Shown: positions 29,904 to 34,017 of the stretch, one piece after another
How positions within the stretch are numbered: the stretch's first letter is position 1
Layout: each line of letters begins with the position of its first letter
Origin: a virus
Reading direction: 5' to 3' (one strand)
IMG/VR virus record: IMGVR_UViG_3300009506_000136
Coordinates: 1 to 34,017 of that record
DNA length: 34,017 nt
Notes under the pieces: model-generated
Told to the model about the DNA's origin: nothing
Database searches by the model: none
The model's input: the letters and a program-made list of their open reading frames with translations, nothing else
Program-made: the position numbers and the translations under genes

Positions 29904-30169
29904 TCTGTTTGTCTCATCGGGTTCCAATCAATCCCGTTATCATTCAAATCCTGCCATGTGCATTTTCGATGATCTGATAATGGTTTTAAATGGCTTTCAT
30001 GCCAGCAGCAATTCGCACCTATTATGTTTTTTTCTGCGCCTTCCACATGCCAATGATTCTCACGGTATAATTCAGGGCGAATAATTCTTCCAATAGTGCC
30101 TATATGATGTTTCATGCGGGCATTATTGCAAGCTATTATTTCGACCAATATCCCTGTATCTATTTCCAT
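29894..30169 (-). CDS. Hypothetical protein with His/Cys cluster, 91 aa
   Basis: Residues 1-48 (EIDTGILVEIIACNNARMKHHIGTIGRIIRPEL...HWHVEG) resemble a small beta barrel. The second half has CCWHESHLKPL and DHRKCTWQD, a possible metal site. It follows, by 49 nt, the structured RNA element at 30218-30330, which would form part of its leader. Confidence 0.6.
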   Translation of the reverse strand: MEIDTGILVEIIACNNARMKHHIGTIGRIIRPELYRENHWHVEGAEKNIIGANCCWHESHLKPLSDHRKCTWQDLNDNGIDWNPMRQTECL

Positions 30170-30217
30170 TACATAAAATATACCGGCTTGGCTATATTAC
30201 GGCGTCAAATGGTTGCC

Positions 30218-30330
30218 TGGCCGCCCGCTTTTACCCATTTTCCAGGATAAATAAATAAGGGGCATCCTGGAAATGAGATATAGCCCCTTCGCTATCTAAC
30301 CGGCCGATAGCTTTGGAGGGAAGGCGGCCA
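30218..30330 (-). ncRNA. Candidate pseudoknotted leader RNA
   Basis: No gene fits in this 190-bp gap. A closing 8-bp helix (30218-30225 with 30323-30330) encloses a 10-bp stem (30239-30248 with 30264-30273) and a 7-bp stem (30257-30263 with 30283-30289) that interleave as an H-type pseudoknot with no unpaired base at their junction. A further 6-bp hairpin follows (30291-30296 with 30306-30311). Both strands could fold, but genes lie only on the minus strand, so I infer a leader for the gene at 30169. It matches no riboswitch or ribozyme consensus that I can recall. Confidence 0.5.
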
Positions 30331-30359
30331 CCCCAATTTATTACAGTGTAGCATAGAAA

Positions 30360-30581
30360 TTAATCCGGTAAATCATCCCATATTTCCTTTATTTCCGCTA
30401 CTTTATCGATCCAGCCGGCCATTAAAGCCAGCATTACGATTTCCATAATGCCATATGACAATGGATTAATCGGCAGATCATGGAAATGCCATAAATACAT
30501 AAACGTATAGACCGTCAGCCAGAACATGACAAACGCCTCAAAAAAACTGATAAATATGGTGCCGTATTTATCCTGGAACAT
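30360..30581 (-). CDS. Two-helix membrane protein, 73 aa
   Basis: Two hydrophobic segments (IFISFFEAFVMFWLTVYTFMYLW, about 9-31, and YGIMEIVMLALMAGW, about 43-57) followed by an acidic tail (VAEIKEIWDDLPD). Probably an inner-membrane protein with both ends on the same side. Unknown function; lies directly upstream of the structured RNA. Confidence 0.6.
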   Translation of the reverse strand: MFQDKYGTIFISFFEAFVMFWLTVYTFMYLWHFHDLPINPLSYGIMEIVMLALMAGWIDKVAEIKEIWDDLPD

Positions 30582-30584
30582 AAA

Positions 30585-30845
30585 TCACCTGTGACAGATT
30601 TGGAAATAGCCTCTCGGTTTATTAATAACATCAGGAAAATAAAAATAATTCTTGAATGTTCGAATATCGAGCAATGCCGGGAAAATAGACACGTAATCCA
30701 TACCGCAAGCCAAGCAGGTTAAATAAGTGCGATTATCTTGATAGTTGGCAACATGAACCGCAAAAGCGGTCGATTTTCTGCAGACAGGGCAATTATACCG
30801 GTGCTGCAGCGGAATAAGCTGAAAACTGGGAAATTGTAGCTGCAT
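30585..30845 (-). CDS. Zinc-ribbon protein, 86 aa
   Basis: Two C-x2-C knuckles (YNCPVCRKSTAFAVHV at about 18-33 and YLTCLACGMDYVSIFP at 41-56) form a classic zinc ribbon; the remainder is aromatic. It may bind DNA or RNA. It sits right behind a terminator-like hairpin, so its expression may be damped. Confidence 0.6.
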   Translation of the reverse strand: MQLQFPSFQLIPLQHRYNCPVCRKSTAFAVHVANYQDNRTYLTCLACGMDYVSIFPALLDIRTFKNYFYFPDVINKPRGYFQICHR

Positions 30846-30852
30846 GTTAGAA

Positions 30853-30878
30853 AAAGCCCGCCAAAATCAGCGGGCTTT
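30853..30878 (-). terminator. Leftward intrinsic terminator
   Basis: AAAGCCCGC (30853-30861) pairs with GCGGGCTTT (30870-30878); on the minus strand the stem runs into a short T-tract. It follows the stop of the secreted-protein gene at 30891 and would reduce read-through toward the zinc-ribbon gene unless transcription is antiterminated. Confidence 0.6.
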
Positions 30879-30890
30879 ATTACCGTTTGC

Positions 30891-31160
30891 TTATTTAATG
30901 ACAATCAAGTTGTCTTTTTTGGCCTGATAATCACAGCCAGCCACTTCGAAGCTGTATCCAGGGGCAGACTTCCATTTTACAAGCCGTACAGGTTCATTAT
31001 AACAAGCGCCAGGCTGACCAGACGCATCACGCGAACCCGCCAGATAGCCAGTACCGCCTGCGGCCACACCAAAAATCATAGGCCCTAAAACAGGTACTGC
31101 GGCACTTGCGCTGATACTAATCACCATCATTGACATTATTGCAAAAATCACTTTCTTCAT
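30891..31160 (-). CDS. Exported small protein, 89 aa
   Basis: A clear signal peptide (MKKVIFAIMSMMVISISASA, about 20 residues) precedes a Gly-rich stretch (VLGPMIFGVAAGGTGYLAGSR) and a C-terminal domain with two Cys (ACYNEP, AGCDY) that could form a disulfide. Good GGAG before the ATG. Periplasmic; perhaps envelope-modifying. Family unknown. Confidence 0.65.
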   Translation of the reverse strand: MKKVIFAIMSMMVISISASAAVPVLGPMIFGVAAGGTGYLAGSRDASGQPGACYNEPVRLVKWKSAPGYSFEVAGCDYQAKKDNLIVIK

Positions 31161-31212
31161 GGGTTTATCTCCTTTATTTCCTGGTTCCGCCAGGCCGGAT
31201 TTAGCCTATTGG

Positions 31213-31491
31213 CTATAATTCGATTAATTTGAGAATACGGTCTGCTTTGATTTCGCTGATAGTCATGCCTTGCTCCATTTGTGCCTTTTCTTCCTCTGTT
31301 GGTCTATCCAGCGGTTCTTTTACAATCTTCGCCGCTTCCTCCAATCCCTGTTTCCGTCCTTCCTTCATGGCGGCGTTCCTAATGGCATGAAACTCCTCAA
31401 CAAGAGTTAATACATCTATACCACCAGATTGCCCAAAATCTGAATATATTAAATCCAATACTGCTTTTGCTTTCTCCTCAAAGTTCATCAT
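31213..31491 (-). CDS. Helical acidic protein, 92 aa
   Basis: Mostly helix: NFEEKAKAVLDLIYSDFGQS, VLTLVEEFHAIRNAAMKEGRKQGLEEAAKIV, then EEEKAQMEQGMTISEIKADRILKLIEL. AGGAGA stands close to the ATG pair; either Met could be first. It overlaps the coiled-coil gene by 14 bp. Unknown function. Confidence 0.6.
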   Translation of the reverse strand: MMNFEEKAKAVLDLIYSDFGQSGGIDVLTLVEEFHAIRNAAMKEGRKQGLEEAAKIVKEPLDRPTEEEKAQMEQGMTISEIKADRILKLIEL

Positions 31492-31801
31492 TGCTCTCCT
31501 TGAATGTTTCTTCTTTGCGCCTCATCTTCATCCATTCAGTTACATAATAAGCGCAATTAGCGGTTAATTTTTCGTTTTCCTCCCGCAACCGGGTGATTTC
31601 TTTTCCCTGCTCCGCTATAGTCTTATTCATAGCAAAGTTTTGTTCTCTCAAAACCTCATTTAAGGCAATTTCTTCCTCGGCGGCTACCATGTAATTATTA
31701 ATAATTCTCGCGGCATCATCGGCGGATTCATCATCCTCGCAATGGGTAAATTCATTTAATAATTCTTGAATTTCTGCTTTCGCTTTTTCCCTCTTGTTCA
31801 T
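31478..31801 (-). CDS. Coiled-coil protein, 107 aa
   Basis: Starts MNKREKAKAEIQELLNEF, where a 29-residue gene ends with ATGA; an ATG five codons upstream is less likely. Heptads run from about 45 to 80 (LNEVLREQNFAMNKTIAEQGKEITRLREENEKL), so it likely forms a dimer. No enzymatic motif. Confidence 0.65.
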   Translation of the reverse strand: MNKREKAKAEIQELLNEFTHCEDDESADDAARIINNYMVAAEEEIALNEVLREQNFAMNKTIAEQGKEITRLREENEKLTANCAYYVTEWMKMRRKEETFKESNDEL

Positions 31802-31887
31802 TTCTTCACCCCCCATACCGCCTCAATTACGGCTTGGTTAAGGGTTTTCAGTTTATCCAAGCCCATCATTCGCTCCCTCGTATTCAT
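31798..31887 (-). CDS. Microprotein, 29 aa
   Basis: MNTRERMMGLDKLKTLNQAV, ending VIEAVWGVKK. It starts with an ATGA overlap to the lipoprotein stop and ends with an ATGA overlap to the coiled-coil gene. No other frame explains the gap. Helical, basic. Confidence 0.5.
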   Translation of the reverse strand: MNTRERMMGLDKLKTLNQAVIEAVWGVKK

Positions 31888-32015
31888 AAATCCCTCCCGC
31901 ATTGGTGTTCAGCCCAATCCATCACATACTCTCCCTTGCACCACATCCCTACCTTGATCGGTTCAGCCTGCGGGGTACAGGCGGATAGCAGGAGGATGAG
32001 GGGGAGGAGTTTCAT
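31884..32015 (-). CDS. Small lipoprotein, 43 aa
   Basis: Signal peptide MKLLPLILLLSAC with a lipobox (LSAC, lipidated Cys13) followed by a 30-residue mature part with two more Cys (WCKGEY, HQCGRD). Asp is not at +2, so outer-membrane sorting is expected. Overlaps the upstream stop as ATGA. Could be a small o-spanin-like or exclusion lipoprotein, but it lies away from the lysis cassette. Confidence 0.65.
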   Translation of the reverse strand: MKLLPLILLLSACTPQAEPIKVGMWCKGEYVMDWAEHQCGRDL

Positions 32016-32257
32016 TTTCGTTGCTGAATAGTAAATTTTAAAGTTGTAATATCATAATTACGATGTTCCAGTTCCTGCCGTAAATTGCGATCATCAAAGT
32101 AAGTTACTCGTTCAAAAAAATGACTAAGCATCCTAGAGTCTGCAGAATCTGCGCCATTACCACCAAAGCAATAAAATAAATCTATTTCTCCGGCAGCTTT
32201 GCCAAAAGCCACTTTTAGTTCGCCCGGTTTAGCTTTTGGTGTTCTCCATTTTTTCAT
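32012..32257 (-). CDS. Hypothetical protein, 81 aa
   Basis: Basic start (MKKWRTPKAKPGELKVAFGK), then FYCFGGNGADSADSRMLSHFFERVTYFDDRNLRQELEHRNYDITTLKF. It looks like a small alpha/beta protein; no family recognised. The ATG may be coupled to the small frame upstream (ATGA). Confidence 0.6.
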   Translation of the reverse strand: MKKWRTPKAKPGELKVAFGKAAGEIDLFYCFGGNGADSADSRMLSHFFERVTYFDDRNLRQELEHRNYDITTLKFTIQQRK

Positions 32258-32349
32258 AATCTCTCTCCAATAAGGAGGATAGACAGGGGATCAAACCCTG
32301 CACGAATCAGGCGATTACTCTTAATGACAGTGACGATCCTCGTTGCCAT
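32254..32349 (-). CDS. Possible microprotein, 31 aa
   Basis: MATRIVTVIKSNRLIRAGFD, ending LSILLIGERL, with GGGA before the ATG and an ATGA overlap to the next gene. It lies inside the tRNA-like fold described separately, so either the RNA or the peptide (or both) may be real. Confidence 0.35.
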   Translation of the reverse strand: MATRIVTVIKSNRLIRAGFDPLSILLIGERL

Positions 32350-32408
32350 AGTCCCTCTCTACCTAAGTGATTCGCTGTACTTGCCGAGTTCCGCAAGCCA
32401 ATCTATCC
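32277..32408 (-). ncRNA. tRNA-like cloverleaf with enlarged central arm
   Basis: On the minus strand a perfect 7-bp acceptor-like helix (GGATAGA/TCTATCC, 32402-32408 with 32277-32283) closes three arms: a hairpin (CTTGC/GCAAG, 32393-32397 with 32380-32384), a long central arm opened by a 7-bp stem (32368-32374 with 32303-32309), and a T-arm-like hairpin CAGGG-TTTGATC-CCCTG directly abutting the acceptor with tRNA geometry of 5, 7, 5 and 7. T56 replaces the conserved C, no CCA follows, and at 132 nt it is too long for a normal tRNA. It could be a degenerate intron-bearing tRNA or a new tRNA mimic. Confidence 0.4.
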
Positions 32409-32555
32409 ATTGTTGGGTGGAATGATGGCCGGCTGGATCTGCTTTCCGGCGGCCCTAGATTTATGACTGGAGGGCCCAAAACCCTCGGGTTCCGCTTTCG
32501 GTCTTTTCGCTTCACACTACCAACCACCATCCCATTACTCAAAATACCGCCATTT
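32409..32555. other. Intergenic stretch with hairpins, no convincing gene
   Basis: Together with the tRNA-like element this is the longest stretch without a clear gene (about 300 bp). A Pro/Arg/Ser-rich 55-codon frame (minus, 32363-32530) exists but has no good ribosome site. Hairpins are visible on both strands: GGCCCT/AGGGCC with a 14-nt loop (about 32451-32476) and AACCC/GGGTT (about 32480-32491). It could be the 5' part of a longer structured RNA. Confidence 0.4.
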
Positions 32556-32927
32556 CTACCCGGCTCTTAAAATCCTTTCCCCTGGCCGGGCCTGTAAACC
32601 ATGCTGCGCGCCTAACACGATCCATTCGTGATCGGATTTAGGGCGTTTGATCACTTTCTTTTCGTCTTGCTCCCGCTTTTCCCATTGCCGGACAGCGGCT
32701 TTAAAATCCTTCATCTTGTTTTTACCGATCATCCAGCCTTTCGATTCGTAAAAATCATAAAAGGCTTCAGCGTCCACGGTATTACCACGTTCTTTGCAAT
32801 AGGCTTTGATTTCTGCCAGCGTTGGCTTGATAAATCGCCCGCCTTTTGTCTCATACTTTTTTCGTAGATATTCCTCTAATGAATCCATGCGTTCTTTCAG
32901 TTCCTGAATTTCTGCAACCATATCCAT
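32556..32927 (-). CDS. Replication-module-like helical protein, 123 aa
   Basis: A coiled-coil N-terminus (MVAEIQELKERMDSLEEYLRKKY) leads to PTLAEIKAYCKERGNTVDAEAFYDFYESKGWMIGKNKMKDFKAAVRQWEKRE. That second block is the C-terminal module found on many phage and Firmicute replication proteins (DnaD/replisome-organiser type). Here it stands alone without an initiator domain, so it may recruit host replication factors. It overlaps the stop of the zinc-ribbon gene (TAATG). Confidence 0.65.
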   Translation of the reverse strand: MDMVAEIQELKERMDSLEEYLRKKYETKGGRFIKPTLAEIKAYCKERGNTVDAEAFYDFYESKGWMIGKNKMKDFKAAVRQWEKREQDEKKVIKRPKSDHEWIVLGAQHGLQARPGERILRAG

Positions 32928-33067
32928 TATCTTTTCCCTTTAAATTTATCAGATTTCCACCAAACATAAATTTGTCCACAAGCAATACAGCGCGCATACT
33001 TAACAACAACCTGTTTATTTTCAACAGTTTGCCTATCTTGTGTGCTTCCACCGCATTTACATTGCAT
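32927..33067 (-). CDS. Zinc-ribbon protein, 46 aa, first gene after the leader repeat
   Basis: MQCKCGGSTQDRQTV, then YARCIACGQIYVWWKSD: C-x-C near the start and C-x2-C near 27-30 form a small zinc ribbon of a kind common in phage early regions. It is the first gene after the leader repeat, about 365 nt from the predicted transcription start, so the whole structured leader would precede it. Confidence 0.65.
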   Translation of the reverse strand: MQCKCGGSTQDRQTVENKQVVVKYARCIACGQIYVWWKSDKFKGKR

Positions 33068-33364
33068 TTACCTCATCCTTTTTTTAGAGCATAAAAGTCA
33101 TTTAGACCGTTTGTGATAGGGGTTTATTATGTACCCCTGTCTACAGGACAGATCGTCTAAGTCCTCGCGCCTACAAGTATCAGCATTGTCCTTCACGGTT
33201 TTAGGGCTTGTGATAACCCTGGGAACCGCCAGCCACCCTAACCCATCACATAACGAAGGTTTTAATGGCCTCGCCGGTCTCAAGCGAGTGATACAGGTTT
33301 GTTTAGCACGTGGATAGCCCGCCACCGTTGGTATACCCGTCCGGGGTCTGGTAGGCTTTAATCG

Positions 33365-33412
33365 AAAAAACTGATTGACAGGATAGAATTGATTGGTAGA
33401 ATTAATCCTGTC
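33365..33412 (-). terminator. Promoter-proximal hairpin plus U-tract, copy 2
   Basis: Stem 33405-33412 with 33377-33384 on the minus strand, then six Ts (33365-33370). Same sequence as copy 1. If it ends transcription, the late genes need an antiterminator. Confidence 0.45.
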
Positions 33413-33437
33413 TAGGCCGCTAAACCAGACATAAAAA

Positions 33438-33466
33438 ATCATAATCGTAAACTCCCTTGTTTGCAA
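33438..33466 (-). promoter_or_regulatory. Leftward sigma70-like promoter in leader repeat copy 2
   Basis: TTGCAA (33461-33466) and TATGAT (33438-33443) on the minus strand with 17 bp between. Predicted start near 33431. It is placed to drive the long leftward late operon that begins with the zinc-ribbon gene at 33067. Confidence 0.6.
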
Positions 33467-33475
33467 GTGATTTAA

Positions 33476-33500
33476 CCCCGCCTCATCAGCGGGGTTTTTT
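33476..33500 (+). terminator. Rightward terminator at repeat edge, copy 2
   Basis: CCCCGC (33476-33481) pairs with GCGGGG (33489-33494), then six Ts. The loop differs by one base from copy 1 while the stem is intact. Confidence 0.65.
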
Positions 33501-33501
33501 A

Positions 33502-33720
33502 TTACCTGAGGACATATCTTGCATAGCGCACTTTATGACCCCGGCGGTTCTGGCCGGTCTCGTTTACTGTTTCGATATTGTGGCCCATCTGCCGTAGCTC
33601 ATGGATTCTGGCACCTAAGCGGTACAGGCCAAGCTTATTTAGCGCATCCCAATGGGTAACGCCTGATTTTTTACAGCGTTTCAGCAACTTCAAAACTTCT
33701 TTTTGTCCGTAATTTAACAT
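33502..33720 (-). CDS. Small helix-turn-helix protein (HTH_39-like), copy 2
   Basis: A 72-residue homologue of the protein at 589-804, about 65% identical: LLKRCKKSGVTHWDALNKLGLYRLGARIHELRQMGHNIETV and the invariant YARYVLR end. Strong GAGG site before the ATG. Here its stop touches the leader repeat directly, without the extra 61-residue gene seen in copy 1. It belongs to the next phage unit. Confidence 0.75.
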   Translation of the reverse strand: MLNYGQKEVLKLLKRCKKSGVTHWDALNKLGLYRLGARIHELRQMGHNIETVNETGQNRRGHKVRYARYVLR

Positions 33721-33729
33721 TTTATTTCC

Positions 33730-33927
33730 TCATTTTATTGAAAACAGTTCGCCCCATATATCAGCACAATAACCAGCAAAAAATTTACCAGTAATTGCCA
33801 CGATATAACCCCATGCCATAGACCATGAACGCGCATTAAATTCAAAATAATAATCTGCTAGCGCGCAACCAAGTATCCATATACACATAAAAGAAATAAT
33901 AAAAATAATAAAATTTAATATTTTCAT
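33730..33927 (-). CDS. Membrane protein, 65 aa
   Basis: An N-terminal hydrophobic helix (LNFIIFIISFMCIWILGCAL) and a second, weaker one (AWGYIVAITGKFFAGY). It occupies the slot held by the unrelated-looking 128-residue membrane protein in copy 1. AT-rich. Function unknown. Confidence 0.55.
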   Translation of the reverse strand: MKILNFIIFIISFMCIWILGCALADYYFEFNARSWSMAWGYIVAITGKFFAGYCADIWGELFSIK

Positions 33928-33937
33928 TATTGAATGC

Positions 33938-34017
33938 TTAATAGTTATTAATCCGATACCCAGGCCGTGAATAATCGCGGATATTCGTGCCGGGCAGCGT
34001 TGGGTACATATTGCCGT
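33938..34017 (-). CDS. LPGT-repeat secreted protein, C-terminal part (window edge)
   Basis: The last 80 bases encode, on the minus strand, GNMYPTLPGTNIRDYSRPGY then RINNY and a stop. This is one repeat unit of the family found at 1288-1575. The N-terminus lies outside the window. Its place after the HTH and membrane genes shows that gene order is kept in the second unit. Confidence 0.7.
   Translation of the reverse strand, partial: GNMYPTLPGTNIRDYSRPGYRINNY

Larger units (their letters stand above)
33088..33503 (-). repeat. Structured late-leader repeat, copy 2
   Basis: Second copy of the 411-bp element at the left end; 5 bp longer owing to a 4-nt and a 1-nt insertion. The first 143 bases are identical. 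Its minus strand holds the promoter, the promoter-proximal hairpin with U-tract, and a series of hairpins, then leads straight into the first late-operon gene. In the variable hairpin (33316-33357) two base pairs differ from copy 1, one by a compensating exchange (T-A to A-T), which argues for a selected fold. Confidence 0.8.

Noticed and set aside
30218-30330. HDV-like, hammerhead, twister or preQ1 identity for the pseudoknot RNA
   Set aside because: I compared the visible core bases with what I remember of these consensus motifs and did not find their conserved positions.
32367-32570. 67-codon plus frame in the late-region gap
   Set aside because: No ribosome site, wrong strand for this operon, and it mirrors the structured tRNA-like region.
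33098-33466. 122-codon minus frame and 62-codon plus frame inside the leader repeat
   Set aside because: The equivalent frames in copy 1 are broken by the 4-nt and 1-nt indels, and hairpins rather than codons are conserved. A faint resemblance to Ash/Icd-like short phage proteins was not strong enough to use.

Overview
The window reads as one essentially complete tailed-phage genome of about 33.1 kb with a P22-like (short-tailed) head and tail, plus the first ~0.9 kb of a second, related copy. The proteins that suggest this are a P22-type portal, scaffold, gp5-like coat, gp4-like and gp10-like tail factors, gp7-like ejection protein, an Erf annealase, NinB and a Ref-type nuclease. These families, moderate GC and good Shine-Dalgarno sites point to a Gram-negative, probably gammaproteobacterial, host. 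I cannot name the host. I found no integrase, recombinase, CI-type repressor, CRISPR array, rRNA or canonical tRNA.

Layout. (1) 1-411 is a structured, non-coding leader/promoter repeat. (2) 407-4320 is a leftward early operon: HTH protein, membrane and secreted proteins, a broken YqaJ exonuclease, Erf, and a run of very small proteins that overlap by ATGA or TAATG. (3) 4321-4419 is a divergent promoter region with two 13-bp direct repeats. (4) 4420-7050 is a rightward early operon: winged helix, VRR-NUC nuclease, PAPS-reductase-like enzyme, NinB, Ref-like HNH, small membrane protein. (5) 6961-10274, leftward, holds lysis genes and the tail fibre. (6) 10275-29035, leftward, holds ejection proteins, tail factors, a glycosyltransferase-methyltransferase, head fibre, coat, scaffold, decoration-like proteins, portal, an ADP-ribosyltransferase and terminase. 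(7) 29067-33067, leftward, holds small accessory proteins and two candidate structured RNAs. (8) 33088-33503 is a second copy of the leader repeat, followed by diverged versions of the genes found after copy 1.

How it works together. The leader repeat carries a conserved leftward sigma70 promoter and, about 65 nt downstream, a hairpin followed by a U-tract. Copy 2 lies just upstream of the first late-operon gene. On a circular map the leftward early operon would run through this element into the late genes, which is the arrangement of a lambda pR'-tR' late promoter. The two copies are about 95% identical in DNA, while the adjacent HTH proteins are only about 65% identical. The window ends are therefore either two strain variants joined in assembly or two related phages in tandem.

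Most notable items: the duplicated late-leader element; a pseudoknotted RNA domain at 30218-30330; a tRNA-like cloverleaf at 32277-32408; an identical RBS-bearing hairpin before the coat and ejection genes; an ADP-ribosyltransferase between terminase and portal; a split exonuclease that appears to have lost its catalytic glutamate; a glycosyltransferase-methyltransferase fusion among the head genes; an HEXXH motif in an ejection protein; and the remnant of an AP2/HNH homing endonuclease.
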